From contig JAZBRS010000023.1 in the NCBI GenBank assembly GCA_037176725.1, positions 28,701,001-28,765,000 on the forward strand: DNA of 64,000 bases, given 5' to 3'. The position numbers and the translations under genes are program-made. The notes beneath the pieces were generated by a model. That model did no database searches. It was given only the letters and a program-made list of their open reading frames with translations, and had not been told where the DNA came from. Shown in pieces: positions 48,401 to 63,000 of the stretch (its first letter is position 1; every line of letters starts with the position of its first letter). This DNA comes from Posidonia oceanica (Eukaryota > Streptophyta > Magnoliopsida > Alismatales > Posidoniaceae).

Positions 48401-49120
48401 TCTCGGTTGACGAACTCGCTATCAAGTTCCGCGTTTTGTCATCGACTTGCTTCTCGGTTGACGAACTCGCTATTTAGCTCCGCGTTTTGTCACCGACTTG
48501 CTTCTCGGTTGACAAACTCGCTATTCAGCTCTGCGTTTTGTCACCGACTTGCTTCTTGGTTGACAAACTTGCTATCAAGCTCCGTGTTTTGTCACCGACA
48601 TGTTTCTCGGTTGACAAACTTGCTATCCAGCTCCGCGTTTTGTCACCGACATGCTTCTCGGTTGACAAATTCGCTATCCAGCTCAGCGATTTGTCACCGA
48701 CATGCTTCTCGATTGGCATACTCGCTATCCAACTTTGCGTTTTGTCACCGGCATGCTTCTCGGTTGACAAACTCGCTATCCAGCTTCGCGTTTTGTCACC
48801 GACATGCTTCTCGGTTGACAAACTCGCTATCCAGCTCTGCAATTTGTCACCGACTTGCTTCTTCGATGACGAACTCACTATCCAGCTTCGTGTTTTGTCA
48901 CCGACATGCTTTTCGGTCGACAAACTCGCTATCCTGCTCCGCGTTTTGTCACCGACTTGCTTCTCGGTCGACAAACTCGCTATCTAGCTCCGCGTTTTGT
49001 CACCGAGTTGCTTCTCGGTCGACAAACTCGCTATTCAGCTCCGCGTTTTGTCACCGACATGCTTCTTGGTTGACAAATTCGCTATCCAGCTCCGCGTTTT
49101 GTCATCGGCATGCTTCTCGG
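45453..49120. repeat. two tandem copies of an 1834-bp higher-order unit
   Basis: About 45453-47286 and 47287-49120 are near identical, with constant offset 1834 (36 monomers minus two bases). Shared marks include TCAATGAACTCGC, GGCATACTCGC and a monomer with CTTCTTCGATGACG. Confidence 0.88.
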
Positions 49121-49391
49121 TTGACAAACTCGCTATCCAGGTCCGCGTTTTGTCACCGACATGCTTCTTGGTTGACAAACTCGCTATTTAGCTCCGCGTT
49201 TTGTCACTGACTTGCTTCTCGATTAACAAACTTGCTATCCAGCTCCGTGTTTTGTCACCGACATGTTTCTCGGTTGACAAACTCGCTATCCAGCTCCGCG
49301 TTTTGTCACCGACATGCTTTTTGGTTGACAAACTCGCTATCCAGCTCCGCGTTTTGTTATCGACTTGCTTCTCGGTCGACAAACTCGCTAT

Positions 49392-52300
49392 CTAGCTCCG
49401 CGTTTTGTCACCGAGTTGCTTCTCGGTCGACAAACTCGCTATCCAGTTCCGCGTTTTGTCGCCAACTTGCTTCTCGGTCAATGAACTCGCTATCCAGCTC
49501 CGCGTTTTGTCACTGACATGCTTCTCGGTCGACAAACTCGCTATCCAGTTACACGTTTTGTCATCGAAATGCTTCTCGGTCGACAAACTCGCTATCCAGC
49601 TCTGCGTTTTGTCACCGACTTGCTTCTCGGTCGACTAACTCGCTATCTAGCTCCGCGTTTTGTCACAGACTTGCTTTTGGGTCGACAAATTCCCTATCCA
49701 GCTCCTCGTTTTGTTATCGACTTGCTTCTCGATCGATGAACTCGCTATCCAGCTCTGTATTTTGTCACCGACTTGCTTCTCGGTCGACGAACTCGCTGTC
49801 CAGCTCCACGTTTTGTCACCGACTTGCTTCTCAATTGACAAAATCGCTATCCAGTTTCGCGTTTTGTCATCGACTTGTTTCTTGGTTGATGAACTCGCTA
49901 TCCAGCTCCGTGTTTTGTCACCAACTTGCTTCTCGGTTGACGAACTCGCTTTCCAGCTCCGTGTTTTGTCACCGACTTGCTTCTCGGTTGACGAACTCGC
50001 TATTCAGTTCCGCGTTCTGTCACCGATATGCTTCTCGGTTGACCAACTCGCTATTCAGTTCCGCGTTCTGTCACCGACAAGCTTCTCGGTTGACAAACTC
50101 GCTATCCTGTTCTGCGTTTTGTCACCGACATGCTTTCGGTTGACAAACTCGCAATGCAGCTGCGCGTTTCGTCACTCACATGCTTCTTGGTTGACAAACT
50201 CGCTATCCGTCTCTGCGTTTTCTCATCGACTTGCTTGTCGGTTGACAAACTCGCTATTCAGCTCCGCGTTTTGTCACCGACATGCTTCTCGGTTGACAAA
50301 CTCGCTATCCATCTCCGCGTTTTGTCATCGGCATGCTTCTCGGTTGACAAACTCGCTATCCAGCTCTGCGTTTTGTCACCGACTTGTTTCTCGGTTGACA
50401 AACTCGCTATCTAGCTCCACGTTTTGTCACCGACATTTCTTCTCGGTTGACAAACTCGCTATCCAGCTTTGCGTTTTGTCACTGACATGCTTCTTCATTG
50501 ACAAACTCGCTATCCAGCTCCGCGTTTTGTCATCGACTTGCTTCTCGGTTGACAAACTCGCTATCCAGCTCCGCGTTTTGTCACCGACATGCTACTCGGT
50601 TGACAAACTCGCTATCCAGCTCTACGTTTTGTCACCGACTTGCTTCTCAGTTGACAAAATCGCTATCCCTTTCCGCGTTTTGTCATCGACTTGTTTCTCG
50701 GTTGACGAACTCGCTATCCAGTTCCGTGTTTTGTCCCCGACTTTCTTCTCGGTTGACGAACTCGCTATCCAGCTCCGTGTTTTGTCACCGACTTGCTTCT
50801 CGGTTGACGAACTCGCTATCAAGTTCCGCGTTTTGTCATCGACTTGCTTCTCGGTTGACGAACTCGCTATTTAGCTCCGCGTTTTGTCACCGACTTGCTT
50901 CTCGGTTGACCAACTCGCTATTCAGCTCTGCGTTTTGTCACCGACTTGCTTCTTGGTTGACAAACTTGCTATCCAGCTCCGTGTTTTGTCACCGACATGT
51001 TTCTCGGTTGACAAACTTGCTATCCAGCTCCGCGTTTTGTCACCGACATGCTTCTCGGTTGACAAATTCGCTATCCAGCTCCGCGATTTGTCACCGACAT
51101 GCTTCTCGATTGGCATACTCGCTATCCAACTTCGCGTTTTGTCACCGGCATGCTTCTCGGTTGACAAACTCACTATCCAGCTTCGCGTTTTGTCACCGAC
51201 ATGCTTCTCGGTTGACAAACTCGCTATCCAACTCTGCGTTTTGTCACCGACTTGCTTCTTCGATGACGAACTCGCTATCCAGCTTCGCGTTTTGTCACCG
51301 ACATGCTTTTCGGTCGACAAACTCGCTATCCAGCTCCGCGTTTTGTCACCGACTTGCTTCTCGGTCGACAAACTCGCTATCTAGCTCCGCGTTTTGTCAC
51401 CGAGTTGCTTCTCGGTCGACAAACTCGCTATTCAGCTCCGCGTTTTGTCACCGACATGCTTCTTGGTTGACAAATTCGCTATCCAGCTCCGCGTTTTGTC
51501 ATCGGCATGCTTCTCGGTTGACAAACTCGCTATCCAGGTCCGCGTTTTGACACCGACATGCTTCTTGGTTGACAAACTCGCTATTTAGCTCCGCGTTTTG
51601 TCACTGACTTGCTTCTCGATTGACAAACTTGCTATCCAGCTCCGTGTTTTGTCACCGACATGTTTCTCGGTTGAGAAACTCGCTATCCAGCTCCGAGTTT
51701 TGTCACCGACATGCTTTTTGGTTGACAAACTCGCTATCCAGCTCCGCGTTTTGTTATCGACTTGCTTCTCGGTCGACAAACTCGCTATCTAGCTCCGTGT
51801 TTTGTCACCGAGTTGCTTCTCGGTCGACAAACTCGCTATCCTGCTCCGCGTTTTGTCGCCAACTTGCTTCTCGGTCAATGAACTCGCTATCCAGCTCCGC
51901 GTTTTGTCACTGACATGCTTCTCGGTCGACAAACTCGCTATCCAGTTACACGTTTTGTCATCGAAATGCTTCTCGGTCGACAAACTCGCTATCCAGCTCT
52001 ACGTTTTGTCACCGACTTGCTTCTCGGTCGACGAACTCGCTATCTAGCTCCGCGTTTTGTCACAGACTTGCTTTTGGGTCGACAAACTCCCTATCCAGCT
52101 CCTCGTTTTGTTATCGACTTGCTTCTCGATCGATGAACTCACTATTCTGCTCTGTATTTTGTCACCGACTTACTTCTCGGTCGACGAACTCGCTGTCCAG
52201 CTCCACGTTTTGTCACCGACTTGCTTCTCAATTGACAAAATCGCTATCCAGTTTCGCGTTTTGTCATCGACTTGTTTCTTGGTTGATGAACTCGCTATCC

Positions 52301-55300
52301 AGCTCCGTGTTTTGTCACCGACTTGCTTCTCGGTTGACGAACTCGCTATCCAGCTCCGTGTTTTGTCACCGACATGCTTCTCGGTTGACGAACTCGCTAT
52401 TCAGTTCCGCGTTCTGTCACCGATATGCTTCTCGGTTGACCAACTCGCTATTCAGTTCCGCGCTCTGTCACCGACAAGCTTCTCGGTTGACAAACTCGCT
52501 ATCCGGTTCTGCGTTTTGTGACCGACATGCTTTCGGTTGACAAACTCGCAATGCAGCTGCGCGTTTCGTCACTGACATGCTTCTTGGTTGACAAACTCGC
52601 TATCCGTCTCTGCGTTTTCTCATCGACTTGCTTGTCGGTTGACAAACTCGCTATTCAGCTCCGCGTTTTGTCACCGACATGCTTCTCGGTTGACAAACTC
52701 GCTATCCAGCTCCGCGTTTTGTCATCGGCATGCTTCTCGATTGACAAACTCGCTATCCAGCTCTGCGTTTTGTCACTGACTTGTTTCTCGGTTGACAAAC
52801 TCGCTATCTAGCTTTGCGTTTTGTCACTGACATGCTTCTCGATTGACAAACTCGTTATCCAGCTCTGCGTTTTGTCATCGACTTGCTTCTCGGTTGACAA
52901 ACTCGCTATCCAGCTCCGCGTTTTGTCACCGACATGCTACTCGGTTGACAAACTCGCTGTCCAGCTCCACGTTTTGTCACCGACTTGCTTCTCAGTTGAC
53001 AAAATCGCTATCCCTTTCCGCGTTTTGTCATCGACTTGTTTCTCGGTTGACGAACTCGCTATCCAGTTCCGTGTTTTGTCCCCGACTTTCTTCTCGGTTG
53101 ACGAACTCGCTATCCAGCTCCGTGTTTTGTCACCGACTTGCTTCTCGGTTGACGAACTCGCTATCAAGTTTCGCGTTTTGTCATCGACTTGCTTCTCGGT
53201 TGACGAACTCGCTATTTAGCTCCGCGTTTTGTCACCGACTTGCTTCTCGGTTGACAAACTCGCTATTCAGCTCTACGTTTTGTCACCGACTTGCTTCTTG
53301 GTTGACAAACTTGCTATCCAGCTCCGTGTTTTGTCACCGACATGTTTCTCGGTTGACAAACTTGCTATCCAGCTCCGCGTTTTGTCACCGACATGCTTCT
53401 CGGTTGACAAATTCGCTATCCAGCTCCGCGATTTGTCACCGACATGCTTCTCGATTGGCATACTCGCTATTCAACTTCGCGTTTTGTCACCGGCATGCTT
53501 CTCGGTTGACAAACTCGCTATCCAGCTTCGCGTTTTGTCACCGACATGCTTCTCGGTTGACAAACTCGCTATCCAGCTCTGCGTTTTGTCACCGACTAGC
53601 TTCTTCGATGACGAACTCGCTATCCAGCTTCGCGTTCTGTCACCGACATGCTTTTCGGTCGACAAACTCGCTATCCAGCTTCGCGTTTTGTCACCGACTT
53701 GCTTCTCGGTCGACAAACTCGCTATCTAGCTCCGCGTTTTGTCACCGAGTTGCTTCTCGGTCGACAAACTCGCTATTCAGCTCCGCGTTTTGTCACCGAC
53801 ATGCTTCTTGGTTGACAAATTCGCTATCCAGCTCCCCGTTTTGTCACCGGCATGCTTCTCGGTTGACAAACTCGCTATCCAGGTCCGCGTTTTGTCACCG
53901 ACATGCTTCTTGGTTGACAAACTCGCTATTTAGCTCCGCGTTTTGTCACTGACTTGCTTCTCGATTGACAAACTTGCTATCCAGCTCCGTGTTTTGTCAC
54001 CGACATGTTTCTCGGTTGAGAAACTCGCTATCCAGCTCCGAGTTTTGTCACCGACATGCTTTTTGGTTGACAAACTCGCTATCCAGCTCCGCGTTTTGTT
54101 ATCGACTTGCTTCTCGGTCGACAAACTCGCTATCTAGCTCCGCGTTTTGTCACCGAGTTGCTTCTCGGTCGACAAACTCGCTATCCTGCTCCGCGTTTTG
54201 TCGCCAACTTGCTTCTCGGTCAATGAACTCGCTATCCAGCTCCGCGTTTTGTCACTGACATGCTTCTCGGTCGACAAACTCGCTATCCAGTTACACGTTT
54301 TGTCATCGAAATGCTTCTCGGTCGACAAACTCGCTATCCAGCTCTACGTTTTGTCACCGACTTGCTTCTCGGTCGACGAACTCGCTATCTAGCTCCGCGT
54401 TTTGTCACAGACTTGCTTTTGGGTCGACAAACTCCCTATCCAGCTCCTCGTTTTGTTATCGACTTGCTTCTCGATCGATGAACTCGCTATCCAGCTCTGT
54501 ATTTTGTGACCGACTTGCTTCTCGGTCGACGAACTCGCTGTCCAGCTCCACGTTTTGTCACTGACTTGCTTCTCAATTGACAAAATCGCTATCCAGTTTC
54601 GCGTTTTGTCATCGACTTGTTTCTTGGTTGATGAACTCGCTATCCAGCTCCGTGTTTTGTCACCGACTTGCTTCTCGGTTGACGAACTCGCTATCCAGCT
54701 CCGTATTTTGTCACCGACTTGCTTCTCGGTTGACGAACTCGCTATTCAGTTCCGCGTTCTGTCACCGATATGCTTCTCGATTGACCAACTCGCTATTCAG
54801 TTCCGCGTTCTGTCACCGACAAGCTTCTCGGTTGACAAACTCGCTATCCAGTTCTGCGTTTTGTCACCGACATGCTTTCGGTTAACAAACTCGCAATGCA
54901 GCTGCGCGTTTCGTCACTGACATGCTTCTTGGTTGACAAACTCGCTATCCGTCTCCGCGTTTTCTCATCGACTTGCTTGTCGGTTGACAAACTCGCTATT
55001 CAGCTCCGCGTTTTGTCACCGGCATGCTTCTCGGTTGACAAACTCGCTATCCAGCTCTGCGTTTTGTCACCGACTTGTTTCTCGGTTGACAAACTCGCTA
55101 TCTAGCTCCACGTTTTGTCACCGACATTTCTTCTCGGTTGACAAACTCGCTATCCAGCTTTGCGTTTTGTCACTGACATGCTTCTTGATTGACAAACTCG
55201 CTATCCAGCTCTGCGTTTTGTCATCGACTTGCTTCTCGGTTGACAAACTCGCAATCCAGCTCCGCGTTTTGTCACCGACATGCTACTCGGTTGACAAACT

Positions 55301-58300
55301 CGCTATCCAGCTCCACGTTTTGTCACCGACTTGCTTCTCAGTTGACAAAATCGCTATCCCTTTCCGCGTTTTGTCATCGACTTGTTTCTCGGTTGACGAA
55401 CTCGCTATCCAGTTCCGTGTTTTGTCCCCGACTTTCTTCTCGGTTGACGAACTCGCTATCCAGCTCCGTGTTTTGTCACCGACTTGCTTCTCGGTTGACG
55501 AACTCGCTATCAAGTTCCGCGTTTTGTCATCGACTTGCTTCTCGGTTGACGAACTCGCTATTTAGCTCCGCGTTTTGTCACCGACTTGCTTCTCGGTTGA
55601 CCAACTTGCTATTCAGCTCTGCGTTTTGTAACCGACTTGCTTCTTGGTTGACAAACTTGCTATCCAGCTCCGTGTTTTGTCACCGACATGTTTCTCGGTT
55701 GACAAACTTGCTATCCAGCTCCGCGTTTTGTCACCGACATGCTTCTCGGTTGACAAATTCGCTATTCTGCTCCGCGATTTGTCACCGACATGCTTCTCGA
55801 TTGGCATACTCGCTATCCAACTTCGCGTTTTGTCACCGGCATGCTTCTCGGTTGACTAACTCGCTATCCAGCTTCGCGTTTTGTCACCGACATGCTTCTC
55901 GGTTGACAAACTCGCTATCCAGCTCTGCGTTTTGTCACCGACTTGCTTCTTCGTTGACGAACTCGCTATCCAGCTTCGCGTTTTGTCACCGACATGCTTT
56001 TCGGTCGACAAACTCGCTATATAGCTCCGCGTTTTGTCACCGACTTGCTTCTCGGTCGACAAACTCGCTATCTAGCTCCGCGTTTTGTCACCGAGTTGCT
56101 TCTCGGTCGACAAACTCGCTATTCAGCTCCGCGTTTTGTCACCGACATGCTTCTTGGTTGACAAATTCGCTATCCAGCTCCGCGTTTTGTCATCGGCATG
56201 CTTCTCGGTTGACAAACTCGCTATCCTGGTCCGCGTTTTGACACCGACATGCTTCTTGGTTGACAAACTCGCTATTTAGCTCCGCGTTTTGTCACTGACT
56301 TGCTTCTCGATTGACAAACTTGCTATCCAGCTCCGTGTTTTGTCACCGACATGTTTCTCGGTTGAGAAACTCGCTATCCAGCTCCGAGTTTTGTCACCGA
56401 CATGCTTTTTGGTTGACAAACTCGCTATCCAGCTCCGCGTTTTGTTATCGACTTGCTTCTCGGTCGACAAACTCGCTATCTAGCTCCGTGTTTTGTCACC
56501 GAGTTGCTTCTCGGTCGACAAACTCGCTATCCTGCTCCGCGTTTTGTCGCCAACTTGCTTCTCGGTCAATGAACTCGCTATCCAGCTCCGCGTTTTGTCA
56601 CTGACATGCTTCTCGGTCGACAAACTCGCTATCCAGTTACACGTTTTGTCATCGAAATGCTTCTCGGTCGACAAACTCGCTATCCAGCTCTACGTTTTGT
56701 CACCGACTTGCTTCTCGGTCGACGAACTCGCTATCTAGCTCCGCGTTTTGTCACAGACTTGCTTTTGGGTCGACAAACTCCCTATCCAGCTCCTCGTTTT
56801 GTTATCGACTTGCTTCTCGATCGATGAACTCACTATTCTGCTCTGTATTTTGTCACCGACTTACTTCTCGGTCGACGAACTCGCTGTCCAGCTCCACGTT
56901 TTGTCACCGACTTGCTTCTCAATTGACAAAATCGCTATCCAGTTTCGCGTTTTGTCATCGACTTGTTTCTTGGTTGATGAACTCGCTATCCAGCTCCGTG
57001 TTTTGTCACCGACTTGCTTCTCGGTTGACGAACTCGCTATCCAGCTCCGTGTTTTGTCACCGACATGCTTCTCGGTTGACGAACTCGCTATTCAGTTCCG
57101 CGTTCTGTCACCGATATGCTTCTCGGTTGACCAACTCGCTATTCAGTTCCGCGCTCTGTCACCGACAAGCTTCTCGGTTGACAAACTCGCTATCCGGTTC
57201 TGCGTTTTGTGACCGACATGCTTTCGGTTGACAAACTCGCAATGCAGCTGCGCGTTTCGTCACTGACATGCTTCTTGGTTGACAAACTCGCTATCCGTCT
57301 CTGCGTTTTCTCATCGACTTGCTTGTCGGTTGACAAACTCGCTATTCAGCTCCGCGTTTTGTCACCGACATGCTTCTCGGTTGACAAACTCGCTATCCAG
57401 CTCCGCGTTTTGTCATCGGCATGCTTCTCGATTGACAAACTCGCTATCCAGCTCTGCGTTTTGTCACTGACTTGTTTCTCGGTTGACAAACTCGCTATCT
57501 AGCTTTGCGTTTTGTCACTGACATGCTTCTCGATTGACAAACTCGTTATCCAGCTCTGCGTTTTGTCATCGACTTGCTTCTCGGTTGACAAACTCGCTAT
57601 CCAGCTCCGCGTTTTGTCACCGACATGCTACTCGGTTGACAAACTCGCTGTCCAGCTCCACGTTTTGTCACCGACTTGCTTCTCAGTTGACAAAATCGCT
57701 ATCCCTTTCCGCGTTTTGTCATCGACTTGTTTCTCGGTTGACGAACTCGCTATCCAGTTCCGTGTTTTGTCCCCGACTTTCTTCTCGGTTGACGAACTCG
57801 CTATCCAGCTCCGTGTTTTGTCACCGACTTGCTTCTCGGTTGACGAACTCGCTATCAAGTTTCGCGTTTTGTCATCGACTTGCTTCTCGGTTGACGAACT
57901 CGCTATTTAGCTCCGCGTTTTGTCACCGACTTGCTTCTCGGTTGACAAACTCGCTATTCAGCTCTACGTTTTGTCACCGACTTGCTTCTTGGTTGACAAA
58001 CTTGCTATCCAGCTCCGTGTTTTGTCACCGACATGTTTCTCGGTTGACAAACTTGCTATCCAGCTCCGCGTTTTGTCACCGACATGCTTCTCGGTTGACA
58101 AATTCGCTATCCAGCTCCGCGATTTGTCACCGACATGCTTCTCGATTGGCATACTCGCTATTCAACTTCGCGTTTTGTCACCGGCATGCTTCTCGGTTGA
58201 CAAACTCGCTATCCAGCTTCGCGTTTTGTCACCGACATGCTTCTCGGTTGACAAACTCGCTATCCAGCTCTGCGTTTTGTCACCGACTAGCTTCTTCGAT

Positions 58301-61300
58301 GACGAACTCGCTATCCAGCTTCGCGTTCTGTCACCGACATGCTTTTCGGTCGACAAACTCGCTATCCAGCTTCGCGTTTTGTCACCGACTTGCTTCTCGG
58401 TCGACAAACTCGCTATCTAGCTCCGCGTTTTGTCACCGAGTTGCTTCTCGGTCGACAAACTCGCTATTCAGCTCCGCGTTTTGTCACCGACATGCTTCTT
58501 GGTTGACAAATTCGCTATCCAGCTCCCCGTTTTGTCACCGGCATGCTTCTCGGTTGACAAACTCGCTATCCAGGTCCGCGTTTTGTCACCGACATGCTTC
58601 TTGGTTGACAAACTCGCTATTTAGCTCCGCGTTTTGTCACTGACTTGCTTCTCGATTGACAAACTTGCTATCCAGCTCCGTGTTTTGTCACCGACATGTT
58701 TCTCGGTTGAGAAACTCGCTATCCAGCTCCGAGTTTTGTCACCGACATGCTTTTTGGTTGACAAACTCGCTATCCAGCTCCGCGTTTTGTTATCGACTTG
58801 CTTCTCGGTCGACAAACTCGCTATCTAGCTCCGCGTTTTGTCACCGAGTTGCTTCTCGGTCGACAAACTCGCTATCCTGCTCCGCGTTTTGTCGCCAACT
58901 TGCTTCTCGGTCAATGAACTCGCTATCCAGCTCCGCGTTTTGTCACTGACATGCTTCTCGGTCGACAAACTCGCTATCCAGTTACACGTTTTGTCATCGA
59001 AATGCTTCTCGGTCGACAAACTCGCTATCCAGCTCTACGTTTTGTCACCGACTTGCTTCTCGGTCGACGAACTCGCTATCTAGCTCCGCGTTTTGTCACA
59101 GACTTGCTTTTGGGTCGACAAACTCCCTATCCAGCTCCTCGTTTTGTTATCGACTTGCTTCTCGATCGATGAACTCGCTATCCAGCTCTGTATTTTGTGA
59201 CCGACTTGCTTCTCGGTCGACGAACTCGCTGTCCAGCTCCACGTTTTGTCACCGACTTGCTTCTCAATTGACAAAATCGCTATCCAGTTTCGCGTTTTGT
59301 CATCGACTTGTTTCTTGGTTGATGAACTCGCTATCCAGCTCCGTGTTTTGTCACCGACTTGCTTCTCGGTTGACGAACTCGCTATCCAGCTCCGTATTTT
59401 GTCACCGACTTGCTTCTCGGTTGACGAACTCGCTATTCAGTTCCGCGTTCTGTCACCGATATGCTTCTCGATTGACCAACTCGCTATTCAGTTCCGCGTT
59501 CTGTCACCGACAAGCTTCTCGGTTGACAAACTCGCTATCCAGTTCTGCGTTTTGTCACCGACATGCTTTCGGTTAACAAACTCGCAATGCAGCTGCGCGT
59601 TTCGTCACTGACATGCTTCTTGGTTGACAAACTCGCTATCCGTCTCCGCGTTTTCTCATCGACTTGCTTGTCGGTTGACAAACTCGCTATTCAGCTCCGC
59701 GTTTTGTCACCGACATGCTTCTCGGTTGACAAACTCGCTATCCAGCTCCGCGTTTTGTCATCGGCATGCTTCTCGGTTGACAAACTCGCTATCCAGCTCT
59801 GCGTTTTGTCACCGACTTGTTTCTCGGTTGACAAACTCGCTATCTAGCTCCACGTTTTGTCACCGACATTTCTTCTCGGTTGACAAACTCGCTATCCAGC
59901 TTTGCGTTTTGTCACTGACATGCTTCTTGATTGACAAACTCGCTATCCAGCTCTGCGTTTTGTCATCGACTTGCTTCTCGGTTGACAAACTCACAATCCA
60001 GCTCCGCGTTTTGTCACCGACATGCTACTCGGTTGACAAACTCGCTATCCAGCTCCACGTTTTGTCACCGACTTGCTTCTCAGTTGACAAAATCGCTATC
60101 CCTTTCCGCGTTTTGTCATCGACTTGTTTCTCGGTTGACGAACTCGCTATCCAGTTCCGTGTTTTGTCCCCGACTTTCTTCTCGGTTGACGAACTCGCTA
60201 TCCAGCTCCGTGTTTTGTCACCGACTTGCTTCTCGGTTGACGAACTCGCTATCAAGTTCCGCGTTTTGTCATCGACTTGCTTCTCGGTTGACGAACTCGC
60301 TATTTAGCTCCGCGTTTTGTCACCGACTTGCTTCTCGGTTGACCAACTTGCTATTCAGCTCTGCGTTTTGTAACCGACTTGCTTCTTGGTTGACAAACTT
60401 GCTATCCAGCTCCGTGTTTTGTCACCGACATGTTTCTCGGTTGACAAACTTGCTATCCAGCTCCGCGTTTTGTCACCGACATGCTTCTCGGTTGACAAAT
60501 TCGCTATTCTGCTCCGCGATTTGTCACCGACATGCTTCTCGATTGGCATACTCGCTATCCAACTTCGCGTTTTGTCACCGGCATGCTTCTCGGTTGACTA
60601 ACTCGCTATCCAGCTTCGCGTTTTGTCACCGACATGCTTCTCGGTTGACAAACTCGCTATCCAGCTCTGCGTTTTGTCACCGACTTGCTTCTTCGTTGAC
60701 GAACTCGCTATCCAGCTTCGCGTTTTGTCACCGACATGCTTTTCGGTCGACAAACTCGCTATCCAGCTCCGCGTTTTGTCACCGACTTGCTTCTCGGTCG
60801 ACAAACTCACTATCTAGCTCCGCGTTTTGTCACCGAGTTGCTTCTCGGTCGACAAATTCGCTATTCAGCTCCGCGTTTTGTCACCGACATGCTTCTTGGT
60901 TGACAAATTCGCTATCCAGCTCCGCGTTTTGTCACCGGCATGCTTCTCGGTTGACAAACTCGCTATCCAGCTCTGCGTTTTGTCACCGACATGCTTCTTG
61001 GTTGACAAACTCGCTATTTAGCTCCGCGTTTTGTCACTGACTTGCTTCTCGATTGACAAACTTGCTATCCAGCTCCGTGTTTTGTCATCGACATGTTTCT
61101 CGGTTGACAAACTCGCTATCCAGCTCCGCGTTTTGTCACCGACATGCTTTTTGGTTGACAAACTCGCTATCCAGCTCCGCGTTTTGTTATCGACTTGCTT
61201 CTCGGTCGACAAACTCGCTATCTAGCTCCGCGTTTTGTCACCGAGTTGCTTCTCGGTCGACAAACTCGCTATCCAGCTCCGCGTTTTGTCGCCAACTTGC

Positions 61301-63000
61301 TTCTCGGTCAATGAACTCGCTATCCAGCTCCGCGTTTTGTCACTGACATGCTTCTCGGTCGACAAACTCGCTATCCAGTTACACATTTTGTCATCGAAAT
61401 GCTTCTCGGTCGACAAACTCGCTATCCAGCTCTGCGTTTTGTCACCGACTTGCTTCTCGGTCGACGAACTCGCTATCTAGCTCCGCGTTTTGTCACAGAC
61501 TTGCTTTTCGGTCGACAAACTCCCTATCCAGCTCCTCGTTTTGTTATCGACTTGCTTCTCGATCGATGAACTCGCTATTCTGCTCTGTATTTTGTCACCG
61601 ACTTGCTTCTCGGTCGACGAACTCGCTGTCCAGCTCCACGTTTTGTCACCGACTTGCTTCTCAATTGACAAAATCGCTATCCAGTTTCGCGTTTTGTCAT
61701 CGACTTGTTTCTTGGTTGATGAACTCGCTATCCAGCTCCGTGTTTTGTCACCGACTTGCTTCTCGGTTGACGAACTCGCTATCCAGCTCCGTGTTTTGTC
61801 ACCGACTTGCTTCTCGGTTGACGAACTCGCTATTCAGTTCCGCGTTCTGTCACCGATATGCTTCTCGGTTGACCAACTCGCTATTCAGTTCCGCGTTCTG
61901 TCACCGACAAGCTTCTCGGTTGACAAACTCGCTATCCTGTTCTGCGTTTTGTCACCGACATGCTTTCGGTTGACAAACTCGCAATGCAGCTGCGCGTTTC
62001 GTCACTCACATGCTTCTTGGTTGACAAACTCGCTATCCGTCTCTGCGTTTTCTCATCGACTTGCTTGTCGATTGACAAACTCGCTATTCAGCTCCGCGTT
62101 TTGTCACCGACATGCTTCTCGGTTGACAAACTCGCTATCCATCTCCGCGTTTTGTCATCGGCATGCTTCTCGGTTGACAAACTCGCTATCCAGCTCTGCG
62201 TTTTGTCACCGACTTGTTTCTCGGTTGACAAACTCGCTATCTAGCTCCACGTTTTGTCACCGACATTTCTTCTCGGTTGACAAACTCGCTATCCAGCTTT
62301 GCGTTTTGTCACTGACATGCTTCTTGATTGACAAACTCGCTATCCAGCTCCGCGTTTTGTCATCGACTTGCTTCTCGGTTGACAAACTCGCTATCCAGCT
62401 CCGCGTTTTGTCACCGACATGCTACTCGGTTGACAAACTCGCTATCCAGCTCTACGTTTTGTCACCGACTTGCTTCTCAGTTGACAAAATCGCTATCCCT
62501 TTCCGCGTTTTGTCGTCGACTTGTTTCTCGGTTGACGAACTCGCTATCCAGTTCCGTGTTTTGTCCCCGACTTTCTTCTCGGTTGACGAACTCGCTATCC
62601 AGCTCCGTGTTTTGTCACCGACTTGCTTCTCGGTTGACGAACTCGCTATCAAGTTCCGCGTTTTGTCATCGACTTGCTTCTCGGTTGACGAACTCGCTAT
62701 TTAGCTCCGCGTTTTGTCACCGACTTGCTTCTCGGTTGACAAACTCGCTATTCAGCTCTACGTTTTGTCACCGACTTGCTTCTTGGTTGACAAACTTGCT
62801 ATCCAGCTCCGTGTTTTGTCACCGACATGTTTCTCGGTTGACAAACTTGCTATCCAGCTCCGTGTTTTGTCACCGATATGTTTCTCGGTTGACAAACTTG
62901 CTATCCAGCTCCGCGCTTTGTCACCGACATGCTTCTCGGTTGACAAATTCGCTATCCAGCTCCGCGATTTGTCACCGACATGCTTCTCGATTTGCATACT
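49392..63000. repeat. regular 46/47-monomer higher-order domain, paired into about 4.7 kb units
   Basis: A marker monomer (GCAATGCAGCTG) recurs at 50130, 52527, 54872, 57218, 59563 and 61960. The spacings are 2397, 2345, 2346, 2345 and 2397 bases, i.e. 47 or 46 monomers, with one base missing in some. Alternate units resemble each other most: features at 51789, 52843 and 53229 recur exactly 4691 bases later at 56480, 57534 and 57920. The regular pattern fades after about 63.0 kb. Confidence 0.9.
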
